Assembly (NCBI RefSeq): GCF_014268445.2
Contig: NZ_CP077089.1
Span: forward strand, 1,791,501 to 1,855,500
From: Pseudomonas tensinigenes
Lineage (GTDB): Bacteria > Pseudomonadota > Gammaproteobacteria > Pseudomonadales > Pseudomonadaceae
Direction: 5' to 3'
DNA: 64,000 nucleotides
A program made the position numbers and the translations under genes. This document shows, one piece after another, positions 35,130-43,972 of the stretch. The first letter of the stretch is position 1. Every line of letters begins with the position of its first letter. Below the pieces are notes generated by a model that was given only the letters and a program-made list of their open reading frames with translations, was not told where the DNA came from and made no database searches.

Positions 35130-35495
35130 ATGCCACACCTGCACATGGAATACACCGCCAACCTGCCACAGTTGAACGCCGACGTCGCGTTGATCCGCCT
35201 CAACAACACGCTGGTGGGCTCCGGTCAGTTCGCGGCGGAGTTCGATATCAAAAGTCGTGCGGTGAAAGTCGAGACCTTCAAGGTCGGTACCGCCATGGCC
35301 GAGCGCGCCTTCGTCTATGTGAAGCTGGCGCTGCTCAGCGGACGTTCGCCACAGATCAAGAAGCAGTTGTCAGAGAGCCTGTTGGCAGTCTTGCAGGAGC
35401 TGTGCGAATGGCCGGCCGGTGTCGAGGTGCAGCTGTGCGTTGAGCTGGTCGACATGGATCGCGAGTCCTACAGCAAAACCGCGATTGGCGTGTAG
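35130..35495 (+). CDS. 5-carboxymethyl-2-hydroxymuconate delta-isomerase family protein
   Basis: A 121-residue tautomerase-superfamily protein of the CHMI (HpcD/HpaF) type, which isomerises a dicarboxylic dienol in homoprotocatechuate degradation using N-terminal Pro as the base. The start is MPHLHMEYTANL, giving Pro1 after methionine removal. Family residues include FKVGTAMAERAFVYVKLAL and VQLCVELVDMDRESYSK. No other hpa genes adjoin it, so it may be a stand-alone tautomerase with a different substrate. It is flanked by two LysR genes. Confidence 0.88.
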   Translation: MPHLHMEYTANLPQLNADVALIRLNNTLVGSGQFAAEFDIKSRAVKVETFKVGTAMAERAFVYVKLALLSGRSPQIKKQLSESLLAVLQELCEWPAGVEVQLCVELVDMDRESYSKTAIGV

Positions 35496-35498
35496 GAC

Positions 35499-36434
35499 TC
35501 AGGCCGCTTCGAGTTCGCTGCACACCTTGACCACCTGCTCGCGCAACCACAGGTTGGCGCTGTCCTGATCCACGCTCTGGCTCCACTGCATGTCGAGGGT
35601 AAAGCCCGGCAAGCCGTTTGGCGCCTCACAGTGATTGAACACCGCCTCGTTGGTCAGCAAACGCTGGATACGGCGGGGCAGGGTGAGGATGAAGTCGGTC
35701 CCGGTGATCATTTTCAATGCCGCGCTGTAGCTGTTCGAGCGCGCGACGATCTGGCGCTTCTGCGCCTGCCGCGCCAGCCAGCCATCGACCATGTTGGTGG
35801 TTGACGTCCACGGTGTCGGGAACACATGCCGGCGTTCGGTAAAGGCCTGCAGACTCAAGCGCGGTTCCAGTGGCGTGGCACGTTTGTCGAAGACGCAGAC
35901 CAGATCATCCTCCAGCAACATCCGTGATTTCAGGTCGGTGTGATGGCGGTGGAAGTTGGGGCCGAAGCTGATCACCAGATCGAGGCTGCCGTCGCGCAAC
36001 TCATCCGCCGGGACGTCGGTCTCGAACTTGTGCATGTTGACCATCACCGGCAAATCATCGAAATCGAAACGCTTGAGCAGGCGCGGCAGGATCAGTTGCT
36101 CGAAGTATTCCGGGGCGCAGATGTTGAAGGTGACGGCTTGCTGGGTCGGGTCGAACGTGGGGGCGCCGGCGTGGCACAGGTTGATGCTTTCGAGGATCTT
36201 CTGCACATGGCCGTACATGGTGCTGGCCTTGTAGGTCGGACGCATGCCGGTGCGGGTATTGATAAACAGTTCGTCTTCGAAACTGGTGCGCAGTTTTTTC
36301 AAACAGTAACTGACGGTGGACTGGCTGACGAACAGGGTTTCTGACACGTCGGTAACGCTGCTTTGCTCATAAACAGCGATAAACACCATGAGATCCTGCA
36401 TGTCGAGCTTTCGTAGCAAGTTACTGTTCAGCAT
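35499..36434 (-). CDS. LysR-family regulator (NodD/NahR-like subgroup)
   Basis: A 311-residue LysR-type regulator with winged helix MQDLMVFIAVYEQSSVTDVSETLFVSQSTVSYCLKKLR and an effector domain from about residue 95. It is similar in architecture to the LysR gene at 34044 but clearly distinct in sequence. It is convergent with the CHMI gene (3 bases between stops) and lies in tandem with the MFS gene upstream of it. Target unknown. Confidence 0.9.
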   Translation of the reverse strand: MLNSNLLRKLDMQDLMVFIAVYEQSSVTDVSETLFVSQSTVSYCLKKLRTSFEDELFINTRTGMRPTYKASTMYGHVQKILESINLCHAGAPTFDPTQQAVTFNICAPEYFEQLILPRLLKRFDFDDLPVMVNMHKFETDVPADELRDGSLDLVISFGPNFHRHHTDLKSRMLLEDDLVCVFDKRATPLEPRLSLQAFTERRHVFPTPWTSTTNMVDGWLARQAQKRQIVARSNSYSAALKMITGTDFILTLPRRIQRLLTNEAVFNHCEAPNGLPGFTLDMQWSQSVDQDSANLWLREQVVKVCSELEAA

Positions 36435-36610
36435 CCGTTCCGTCTCGCTGTGCTCCTTGCGCTGAATCCGCGCAAACGTGTGCGAACGATCCTAACGGAA
36501 CGATGGTGCCAGGACAAAGCCCTGTAGGACGTTTCACGGTCAGTTGTGGGACAGAAAGTTTTACTAACACGACGTCGCCGACAAAACCGCTGTAAGGTGG
36601 CCAGAAGCCT

Positions 36611-37807
36611 TTATCTCGACGAGGGAAAGTGTCGGGCGTAATGCCTGGGATCGAAGCGCCACACCATCAACAGCATCACCCCCATCACAGCGGTCAGCGA
36701 CCACCATGCCCATTCGAAGCTGCCGAGTCGGTCGCGGATCACTCCAGCCATTAGCGGCGAGAGGCCAGCGATCAGGTAACCGATGCCCTGCACGAAGGCG
36801 GTCAGGCCACCGGCGCGTTGCGGGTTGTCGAGATGATCGAGCGAGACGATCAGGCTCATCGGAAACAAACCGCCAATGCCCAGCCCCAGCAGGCACGGCC
36901 ACAGCAGGCTGAGCTGTTGTGGACTGAGGATCAGGCCGCAAAACCCGGCGATGATCAGCGTCAGTAACGCCATCAGAATCACGCGGCGATCCCGGCTGCG
37001 ATTGGCGATAGCGGGAACCACCAGGCCGGAAATCACCTCCATGGCCGTCAGAAAACCTAACAGCAGTCCGGCGTTTTGTTCGCTCCAGCCTTTTTCCACG
37101 TAGTACGGGGCGAGCCAGGCGAGAACACAGGTGTAGGACGCTGTCCCCAAACCAAAGAAGATTGCCAGTAACCAGGCGCGGGAATTGCCTAAGAACCAAT
37201 CTTTCCTCGCTGCCGCCATTTCCGTGGAGGGTTGCTGGCGGCGTTGGAACCACCAGAACACAATCGCGAGTAAAGCCAGAATCGCCCAGAAGGCCAGACC
37301 GCTGCGCCAGCTTCCGGTTTGCACCATCACCAGTGGCGCCAGCGAGGCGGCAAGCGCGGCGCCACCCATGATCGACGTGACGTACAAGCCCATGCACAGA
37401 GCGACGTTGTCGGCGAAGCGCGATTTGATCAGCGCCGGCATCAACGCCTGAATCAGTGCAATGCCGATGCCGGCCAGCACGGCGCTGGCGATCAGTTCGG
37501 CTGCCGATTCGATAAACAGTCGCGACAGCGTCGCCAGGCCAATGATCAGCAACGACAGCAATACCGTCCGTTGCTCACCCAGCCGTTGACTGATGCCAAT
37601 GCCGAAAAACATCGCCAGCCCCATGGCCATCACCGGCAGCATGGTCAGCAAAGAAGCGACACTGAAGCTCAGCGGGATGTCGCCGCGAATGGCCGACAGT
37701 AGGGGGCCGACCGCCGCCATCGACGGACGCAAATTGAGCCCGACGAGAATGATGGCGAACATCAACCAGACAGCGGGGCGGGCGGTGGCGCGGAGGTTTT
37801 CCATCAT
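36611..37807 (-). CDS. MFS transporter, CynX/NimT family
   Basis: A 398-residue major facilitator with 12 predicted membrane segments and the CynX/YeaN/NimT opening ATARPAVWLMFAIILVGLNLRPSMAAVGPLL, in which N-L-R-P is the family hallmark. Members transport cyanate, 2-nitroimidazole or unknown compounds, so a substrate cannot be stated. The start at 37807 is preferred because AAAGG lies six bases upstream. ATG codons at 37804 and 37828 are alternatives. It ends 176 bp before the LysR gene start on the same strand. Confidence 0.9.
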   Translation of the reverse strand: MMENLRATARPAVWLMFAIILVGLNLRPSMAAVGPLLSAIRGDIPLSFSVASLLTMLPVMAMGLAMFFGIGISQRLGEQRTVLLSLLIIGLATLSRLFIESAAELIASAVLAGIGIALIQALMPALIKSRFADNVALCMGLYVTSIMGGAALAASLAPLVMVQTGSWRSGLAFWAILALLAIVFWWFQRRQQPSTEMAAARKDWFLGNSRAWLLAIFFGLGTASYTCVLAWLAPYYVEKGWSEQNAGLLLGFLTAMEVISGLVVPAIANRSRDRRVILMALLTLIIAGFCGLILSPQQLSLLWPCLLGLGIGGLFPMSLIVSLDHLDNPQRAGGLTAFVQGIGYLIAGLSPLMAGVIRDRLGSFEWAWWSLTAVMGVMLLMVWRFDPRHYARHFPSSR

Positions 37808-37909
37808 CAGACCTTTGAGCGGGGCCAACGATTAGGCGCGGAACCGCTTGTGCCGGGCAAACCAGAAAATCCACGGCAGTATTTAAAAATTCGATAACCC
37901 CATTACCCC

Positions 37910-37998
37910 TGTGGGAGCGAGCCTGCTCGCGAAAGCGGTTTATCGGTCATCGAAATATTGCATGTGCCGGCCTTTTCGCGAGCAGGCTCGCTCCCACA
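37910..37998. repeat. REPIN 4 (opposite-orientation type)
   Basis: REP copies at 37910-37933 (TGTGGGAG...GCGAA) and 37975-37998 (TTCGCG...CCCACA). Here the TGTGGG tails point outwards and the GCGAA ends face each other, the reverse of REPINs 1-3. The element lies between divergent genes, the MFS exporter and eptA. Confidence 0.93.
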
Positions 37999-38088
37999 AT
38001 AGACAGCAGTGTTATTTTTCTGAATAAAACCTGAACCATTCTCAAATACTTCACAAGTTTCAGCGTAAAGGTATAAGCCAACTAATCA

Positions 38089-38104
38089 TTGGCGTCTTTT
38101 TCAC
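38089..38104 (+). promoter_or_regulatory. Probable ColR binding site upstream of eptA
   Basis: TTGGCGTCTTTTTCAC matches the reported ColR consensus YYNASNNYTTTTTCAC at 15 of 16 positions (G instead of A at position 4), 112 bases before the eptA start. ColRS induces phosphoethanolamine transferase genes in Pseudomonas under zinc or other metal stress. A weaker second match ends at 38162. The consensus is quoted from memory. Confidence 0.6.
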
Positions 38105-38216
38105 AAAAAATTGATGGTTGCCTGCTTAAAGTTTGTCATGCCTTAGTTAATGAAATTTTCACAATTGAATTTTCCATCATTGACCGAGGCTCGTCTTTTC
38201 AGGAATGACCCCTTCT

Positions 38217-39866
38217 ATGTTGAAGTTAAAAGCCGTGCGCCCGGAATGGGTGACGTTGATTGCCAGTGCCTTTCTTTTACTGGGCTGCAATGTTGTGCTC
38301 TGGCAGCACCTGTTCGAGATCACCGCTGCCGATGGCAATGGCCTCGCCATGCGCTTGGCGTTCGGGGTGATGATCCTCGCCGCGTTCAACATCGTGCTGA
38401 CGGTTCTGGCTTTTCGTCCGGTGCTCAAACCGCTCTTGACGCTGATATTTCTGATCAGCGCCGGTGTGGCTTATTTCATGAGCCAATATGGCGTCATGAT
38501 CGATGCCGGCATGTTTCGTAACTTTGCCGAAACCAATGCCACGGAAGTGCGTGACCTGCTCTCGTGGAAGTTGTTTGCTTATATTCTGTTGCTCGGTGTT
38601 TTACCGTCCTTGTTACTGTGGAAAGTGCCAGTCAACTATCGTCGCTGGCACCGCGAGTTGATCAGCAAAGTTATTGTCAGTGTCGTTTCGGTCGCGGTGA
38701 TTGGCGCGGTGGCATTGGTCAACTATCAGGGCCTGTCCTCGCTGTTTCGCAATCACCACGAAATTCGTTTGATGCTGGTGCCCAGCAACTACATCGGCGC
38801 TTCGGCCGGTTACCTGCGTGAGCAAGTGGTCTCGGCACAGCAACCGTTCATCAAGATCGGCGAAGATGCCCGGCGCAATCCCGAAGTGCAGCTTCAGCCG
38901 CGTAGATCCCTGACCGTGCTGGTCGTGGGCGAAAGCGCCCGAGCGGAGAACTTCGGCATCCTCGGTTATGACCGGGACACCACCCCGCAACTGGACAAGG
39001 AAGCCGGGTTGATCGCCTTTACCGATGTGCACTCCTGCGGTACGGAAACGGCTGTTTCGGTGCCGTGCATGTTCTCCAATATGGGCCGCAAGGATTACGA
39101 CGCGAGCAAGGCGAAAAATGAAGAAGGCCTGCTCGACGTGCTCAAGCGTGCCGGCATCGATGTGATCTGGCGCGACAATCAGTCGGGCTGCAAAGGCACT
39201 TGCGATCGGGTCACTCTGCAAGATGTGAGCAACCTGAAAGATCCGGCACTGTGTGCCAACAGTGAGTGCCGTGATGAAATCCTCCTGCAAGGTCTGCAAA
39301 GTTTTATCGACCATCTGGACAAGGACACCGTGCTGGTTTTGCACCAGATGGGCAGCCATGGCCCGGAATACTTCAAGCGTTATCCGAAGGAATACGAGCA
39401 CTTCACCCCTGTTTGTGAAAGTAACGCGCTGAACAATTGCAGCCGTGAAAGTATCGTCAACGGTTACGACAACACGCTGGTGTACACCGACCATGTGCTA
39501 TCGAGCCTGATCGATGTATTGCGCAGCAATCAGGACAAAGTCGATACCGCCATGTTGTATCTGTCGGACCACGGCGAGTCGCTGGGCGAATACAACTTGT
39601 TCCTGCACGGTACGCCTTACATGTTGGCGCCAGAGCAACAAAAGCATGTAGCGATGCTGGCGTGGTTCAGCGACAGCTATCAAAAGGCCTATTCGGTCGA
39701 TACCCATTGCCTGCAAATGAGCCGCGACAAACCGCTGAGCCAGGACAACCTGTTCCACTCGATGCTTGGCCTGCTCGAGGTCAAGAGCAAGGTCTATCAG
39801 CCGGATCTGGACATGTTTGCCGGTTGCCGTGGTGCGGTGATCGACGGCGTACTCGCCAAGGACTGA
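38217..39866 (+). CDS. eptA: Lipid A phosphoethanolamine transferase EptA
   Basis: A 549-residue inner membrane enzyme with about five N-terminal helices (LKAVRPEWVTLIASAFLLLG onwards) and a periplasmic sulfatase-like domain. It adds phosphoethanolamine to lipid A and raises resistance to cationic peptides and polymyxin. The active-site segment is CGTETAVSVPCMFSNMG with predicted nucleophile Thr278 and disulfide Cys274-Cys284. Zinc ligands lie in VVGESARAENFG, HQMGSHGPEYFKRYP and YLSDHGESLGEYNLFLHG. The start at 38217 has an AGGA 12 bases upstream. ATG at 38205 is an alternative. A ColR-like box precedes it. Confidence 0.95.
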   Translation: MLKLKAVRPEWVTLIASAFLLLGCNVVLWQHLFEITAADGNGLAMRLAFGVMILAAFNIVLTVLAFRPVLKPLLTLIFLISAGVAYFMSQYGVMIDAGMFRNFAETNATEVRDLLSWKLFAYILLLGVLPSLLLWKVPVNYRRWHRELISKVIVSVVSVAVIGAVALVNYQGLSSLFRNHHEIRLMLVPSNYIGASAGYLREQVVSAQQPFIKIGEDARRNPEVQLQPRRSLTVLVVGESARAENFGILGYDRDTTPQLDKEAGLIAFTDVHSCGTETAVSVPCMFSNMGRKDYDASKAKNEEGLLDVLKRAGIDVIWRDNQSGCKGTCDRVTLQDVSNLKDPALCANSECRDEILLQGLQSFIDHLDKDTVLVLHQMGSHGPEYFKRYPKEYEHFTPVCESNALNNCSRESIVNGYDNTLVYTDHVLSSLIDVLRSNQDKVDTAMLYLSDHGESLGEYNLFLHGTPYMLAPEQQKHVAMLAWFSDSYQKAYSVDTHCLQMSRDKPLSQDNLFHSMLGLLEVKSKVYQPDLDMFAGCRGAVIDGVLAKD

Positions 39867-39875
39867 GTCCAATCG

Positions 39876-39915
39876 GCTCCGTCGTTCTGATACGACGGGG
39901 CTTTCTGCTTCTTTT
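39876..39915 (+). terminator. Terminator-like hairpin after eptA
   Basis: GCTCCGTCGT, loop TCTGAT, ACGACGGGGC gives a 10-bp stem (one G-T pair). It is followed by the pyrimidine-rich TTTCTGCTTCTTTT. It lies 10 bases past the eptA stop. Confidence 0.75.
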
Positions 39916-40029
39916 GTCAGACTATTCTTGCTCTCTGGCAGGACATTTCGTTACAGCTCTTGCCCTTCACAGGCGCGTAAATCGCCGGTGGCGATATATA
40001 CTGCGCGCCATTCTTCAAGGGAGAGCCGT

Positions 40030-41163
40030 GTGGCCATCGATATTCACTGGATTCGCGACAACGAAAGCCTCGCGCAGTTTTGCGCCGAGTGGCAGCAGCT
40101 GCCGTTCGTTGCCCTCGACACCGAATTCATGCGGGTCGACACCTTCTACCCGATTGCCGGCCTGTTGCAGGTCGGCGACGGCAAACGCGCCTACCTGATC
40201 GACCCGTTGACCATCAACGCCTGGCAACCGCTGGCCGCCTTGCTGGAAAACCCGGCGGTGCTCAAAGTCCTGCACGCCTGTAGCGAAGACCTCGAAGTGC
40301 TGTTGCGTCTGACCGGCAGCCTGCCGGCACCGATGTTCGACACGCAACTGGCTGCCGCTTACTTGAACCTCGGTTTCTCGATGGGCTATTCGCGGCTGGT
40401 GCAGGAAGTGCTTGGCATCGAACTGCCGAAGGGCGAGACCCGTTCCGACTGGTTGCAGCGCCCGTTGTCCGAGACGCAAATCAGCTACGCCGCCGAAGAT
40501 GCCGTGCATCTGGCCGAGGTTTTCGTACAGCTGCGGCCGAAACTGTCTGACGACAAATTTGCCTGGGTATTGGAGGACGGTGCCGAACTGGTCGCCAACC
40601 TGCGCCGCGAAACCGATCCTTACGAGGTCTATCGCGAGGCCAAACTGGCGTGGAAACTGTCCCGTGCGCAGTTGGCCGTTCTGCGTGAGTTGTGCGCCTG
40701 GCGTGAAACAGAGGCCCGCGCCCGCGATCTGCCGCGCAACCGCATCGTCCGTGAGCATTCGCTGTGGCCGCTGGCCCGCACACAACCGGACAACCTTGCA
40801 GCGCTGGGCAAGATCGAAGACATGCACCCGCGTACCGTGCGTCAGGACGGCCAATTTCTGCTTGATCTGATCAAGCGCTCTGGCAGTGTGGGGCCTGATC
40901 AATGGCCGCCAGCGGTGCCGGAGCCATTGCCGATCGAAGCCGCTGCGTTGATCAAACAACTGCGCGCATTGGGTCAGGCTGAGGCCGAGCGTCTGGGTAT
41001 TGCCCCGGAACTGATGCTGCGCAAGAAAACCCTCGAAGCCCTGGTCAAAAGCGGTTATCCCGAGGGTCCTTACCAATTGCCTGAGTCGTTGCGTGGCTGG
41101 CGCCGCGAACTCATGGGCCAGAAGCTGCTCGACAGCCTGGCCACCGCCGGAGAACAGCCTTGA
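40030..41163 (+). CDS. rnd: Ribonuclease D
   Basis: A 377-residue 3'-5' exoribonuclease that trims tRNA precursors. The DEDD nuclease domain (1-180) has [15 protein letters not shown] (motif I), [14 protein letters not shown] (motif II) and [18 protein letters not shown] (motif III). An HRDC domain (about 205-290) includes [31 protein letters not shown]. The GTG start at 40030 follows AAGGGAGA by six bases. It is coupled to ycgL by overlapping stop and start. Confidence 0.96.
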   Translation: MAIDIHWIRDNESLAQFCAEWQQLPFVALDTEFMRVDTFYPIAGLLQVGDGKRAYLIDPLTINAWQPLAALLENPAVLKVLHACSEDLEVLLRLTGSLPAPMFDTQLAAAYLNLGFSMGYSRLVQEVLGIELPKGETRSDWLQRPLSETQISYAAEDAVHLAEVFVQLRPKLSDDKFAWVLEDGAELVANLRRETDPYEVYREAKLAWKLSRAQLAVLRELCAWRETEARARDLPRNRIVREHSLWPLARTQPDNLAALGKIEDMHPRTVRQDGQFLLDLIKRSGSVGPDQWPPAVPEPLPIEAAALIKQLRALGQAEAERLGIAPELMLRKKTLEALVKSGYPEGPYQLPESLRGWRRELMGQKLLDSLATAGEQP

Positions 41164-41453
41164 AACGTATTTGTTCCATCTACCAAAGTTCCAAGCGCAG
41201 CGGCATGTACCTTTATGTGCTCAAAAGTGATGCGCTTGAGCGTGTGCCGGAAGCGCTGATGCTGGCGTTCGGCAAGCCGAAGCATTCCTTCGATCTGGTG
41301 CTGTCGCCCGAGCGCAAACTGGCCAGCGAGGACATCGTCGTGGTCCTGGAAAACCTCGACAAGCAGGGCTATCACCTGCAAATGCCGCCAGCCGAGGATG
41401 AGTACATCGAGCACTTGCCCGAAGAGTTGCTGCGACGCAACGACCCGGTCTGA
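41160..41453 (+). CDS. ycgL: YcgL domain protein
   Basis: A 97-residue YcgL-family protein. Family features are [16 protein letters not shown] at the N-terminus, [19 protein letters not shown], and GYHLQMPP near the end. Function is unknown. In gamma-proteobacteria it is usually a neighbour of rnd or minCDE. It uses a rare TTG start whose second and third bases plus A form the rnd stop (TTGA), so it depends on translational coupling. Confidence 0.92.
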   Translation: MKRICSIYQSSKRSGMYLYVLKSDALERVPEALMLAFGKPKHSFDLVLSPERKLASEDIVVVLENLDKQGYHLQMPPAEDEYIEHLPEELLRRNDPV

Positions 41454-41557
41454 TCTGCGCGGCTCTGTTCTGAGTCTCGGTTTACCCTGGAACTGTTTTT
41501 ACCGCGATGGCCGTCCGAATCCGGCGGCCATCTGCACGGTTTGCGAAAGGTTTGAAG

Positions 41558-42490
41558 ATGCGCGTTCTGATTGCCGAACACGACCACGCGATTTACGCCC
41601 GGCTGCTGCGTCAGGCAGCGCCGGAGCTTGAAGTACTGACCAGCGGCGACTCCGCCGAGCTGGCCCGTCAGGCCGCCGATTGCCCGGTGTGGCTGGGCCA
41701 GCCGGACCTGCTTGCGACCCTGCTGCGCCAGGGCCACCAGCCACAATGGCTGCAATCGACCTGGGCCGGCATCACGCCGTTGCTCGCGGACGGTTTGCGC
41801 CGTGACTACCGTCTTACCCGCGCGGTGGGGATTTTCGGTCAGGTGATGGCTGAATACGTGCTGACCTACATCCTCGGCCATGAGCGCGAAGTGCTCGCAC
41901 GACTGGTCAGCCAGGTCGAACGCAAGTGGGACCACCGCAGCGGCCAGAGCCTGGCCGGGCGCAAGGTGTTGATCGTTGGCACCGGTGATATTGGCCAGAG
42001 CGTGGCGCAGTTCCTGCTGCCATTTGGCATTGAGTTGTACGGCATCGCCAGCAGCGCCCGCGAGCAGGCGCCGTTTGTCGAGGTCGGCTCGATGGCCGAT
42101 CTGCCACGGCTGGTGGGCGAAGTGGATTACGTGGTCAATCTGTTGCCGAACACCGAGCACACCCACGATATCTACGATGCGGCGCTGTTCAAGCAATTCA
42201 AACCGACCGGGTTGTTTATCAACGCCGGACGGGGTGTCGCGGTGGTTGATGCCGATCTGGTGGACGCGTTGAAGGAAGGCCATCTGGCGGGGGCGGTGAT
42301 CGACGTTTGCCGTCAGGAGCCACTGCCACAGCGTCATCCGTTCTGGACCGCGTGGGGTTTGCTGCTGACCGGGCACAGCTCGGCACCGACGTCGCCGGCG
42401 CTGATGGTGCAGTTGTTTGTCGAGAACCTGAAGGCGTATCAGGCAGGTGAGGCGTTGCGCGGGGAAGTGGATTTCAACCGCGGATATTGA
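41558..42490 (+). CDS. D-2-hydroxyacid dehydrogenase
   Basis: A 310-residue NAD(P)-dependent 2-hydroxyacid dehydrogenase. The Rossmann motif VLIVGTGDIGQSVAQFLLPFG sits near residue 130-150. The catalytic Arg lies in LFINAGRGVAVVDADLV, the Glu in AVIDVCRQEPLPQRHPFW, and the His in LLTGHSSAPTSP. Substrate is unknown (glyoxylate or hydroxypyruvate reductase-like). The start at 41558 is preceded by GAAAGG. Its function is independent of rnd. A REPIN follows. Confidence 0.92.
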   Translation: MRVLIAEHDHAIYARLLRQAAPELEVLTSGDSAELARQAADCPVWLGQPDLLATLLRQGHQPQWLQSTWAGITPLLADGLRRDYRLTRAVGIFGQVMAEYVLTYILGHEREVLARLVSQVERKWDHRSGQSLAGRKVLIVGTGDIGQSVAQFLLPFGIELYGIASSAREQAPFVEVGSMADLPRLVGEVDYVVNLLPNTEHTHDIYDAALFKQFKPTGLFINAGRGVAVVDADLVDALKEGHLAGAVIDVCRQEPLPQRHPFWTAWGLLLTGHSSAPTSPALMVQLFVENLKAYQAGEALRGEVDFNRGY

Positions 42491-42507
42491 GTGTTCGCCG
42501 AATAAAA

Positions 42508-42597
42508 TGTGGGAGCGAGCCTGCTCGCGAAGGGGGAGTGTCAGCCAACATCATCGTTGTCTGACACAGCGCTTTCGCGAGCAGGCTCGCTCCCACA
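42508..42597. repeat. REPIN 5 (opposite-orientation type)
   Basis: REP copies at 42508-42531 (TGTGGGAG...GCGAA) and 42574-42597 (TTCGCG...CCCACA) with GCGAA ends facing inwards, as in REPIN 4. It lies between convergent genes, the dehydrogenase and the nitroreductase. Confidence 0.93.
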
Positions 42598-42614
42598 TTT
42601 GTTTTTGTGCTGGC

Positions 42615-43208
42615 TTAGAGGCTGAAGTCGCCTTCCGCCGCCAGTTCATCCAGCGGGCGGCGCGGGCTCGGCTCTTCACGGGCCTGCAGGTATTCAGCCA
42701 GCGTTGCCTTGTCACCGAGTTTGCCGACCGCCACGGCCGCGTGCAGCGCGTAACCTTCAGGAATATTCAGCTCTTTGCGCGTCAACTCCTGATCGAAACC
42801 AGCCATGCCGTGGGTGTGCCAGCCGCTGAGGCTCGCTTGCAGCGCCAGATGGCCCCACGCTGAACCGGTGTCGAAGGTGTGCCACAACGCTGGGGTTTCT
42901 TCCGTCGCGCCTGGTGCAGTGAAGGTGGTTTTCGAAATCACGATCACCAGCGCCGATGCGTGCTGCGCCCAGCTACGGTTGAATTCATTGAGCAGACCCA
43001 GATAACGCTCCCAGTTCGGCGTATCGCGACGCGCATAGAGGAAACGCCACGGCTGCGAGTTATACGCCGAAGGCGCCCAGCGCGCGGCTTCGAAGAAGCT
43101 CAGCAGGGTTTCTTCCGGGATCGCTTCGCCAGTGAAGGCGCGCGGCGACCAGCGTTCGGTGAATTGCGGGTGAATGGCGTAATCGGCAACGCGAGGGTTG
43201 GCACTCAT
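42615..43208 (-). CDS. Nitroreductase family protein
   Basis: A 197-residue FMN-dependent nitroreductase-like protein. The cofactor segment ARWAPSAYNSQPWRFLYARR and the SGWHTHGMAGFD region are typical. It may reduce quinones, nitro compounds or dehydrogenate a substrate, and the true substrate is not known. The start at 43208 has AAGGAATCTC upstream. It is divergent from ycgN with a 280-bp intergenic region in which I see no gene. Confidence 0.9.
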   Translation of the reverse strand: MSANPRVADYAIHPQFTERWSPRAFTGEAIPEETLLSFFEAARWAPSAYNSQPWRFLYARRDTPNWERYLGLLNEFNRSWAQHASALVIVISKTTFTAPGATEETPALWHTFDTGSAWGHLALQASLSGWHTHGMAGFDQELTRKELNIPEGYALHAAVAVGKLGDKATLAEYLQAREEPSPRRPLDELAAEGDFSL

Positions 43209-43487
43209 GGAGAGATTCCTTGCTACGGTTGATTCAGGGATTTGAATGAAAACCCGGCGAGATCAGTTGCGCTGAACGATGGGGTTTTCCGAGCCTGAGG
43301 GTTCACCACAATGCAACGCGGTCGAGCGTTAATGGCTTGCGGGCAAGGCTCCTTGCGACTGGCAAAGCTACGCGCCGCCACAAAAACTGACAAGTCCCGC
43401 ACAACCGGCAGTCGCCAACGCTTGGCCCGCAAGGCCTTGAGCACTAGACTGGCGGCCTTTTCACCACCTGATGTTGATGCTTGAGCC

Positions 43488-43937
43488 ATGGCCGCCGAAG
43501 TCGAACCGTTCTGGAAACGCAAAACCCTCGATCAGCTGAATCACCAGGAATGGGAATCGCTGTGCGACGGCTGTGGTCTGTGCTGCCTGCAAAAGCTCGA
43601 GGATGAGGAAGACAACAGCGTTTACTACACGCGCATCGCCTGCAAACTGCTGGACCTGAAAACCTGCCAGTGCAGCGATTACCCGAATCGCATCAAATTT
43701 GTCCCGGACTGCATCCAGCTCACCCCGGGCCAGGCCGAAGAATTCAAATGGCTGCCGCCGACCTGCGGTTATCGACTGGTCAGCGAAGGCAAGGATCTGC
43801 CGTTGTGGCACCACCTGGTTTGCGGCGATCGCGACGCGGTGCACCACGAGCGGATTTCCCAGTCCGGGCGCATGCTCGCCGAAGGCAGCGTGCCGGAGGA
43901 TGACTGGGAAGATCACCTGATTTTCCGCGCGGGCTGA
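43488..43937 (+). CDS. ycgN: YcgN family cysteine-cluster protein
   Basis: A 149-residue UPF0260/YcgN protein. It has a conserved cysteine set [14 protein letters not shown] near residues 24-37, further Cys in [20 protein letters not shown], and [22 protein letters not shown]. The arrangement (YkgJ-type) suggests metal or iron-sulfur cluster binding, but the role is unknown. It stands 35 bp before the next gene and may form an operon with it. Confidence 0.92.
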   Translation: MAAEVEPFWKRKTLDQLNHQEWESLCDGCGLCCLQKLEDEEDNSVYYTRIACKLLDLKTCQCSDYPNRIKFVPDCIQLTPGQAEEFKWLPPTCGYRLVSEGKDLPLWHHLVCGDRDAVHHERISQSGRMLAEGSVPEDDWEDHLIFRAG

Positions 43938-43972
43938 ACACCTGCGGATTCAAGCTTTACCAAGGAGTGTGT

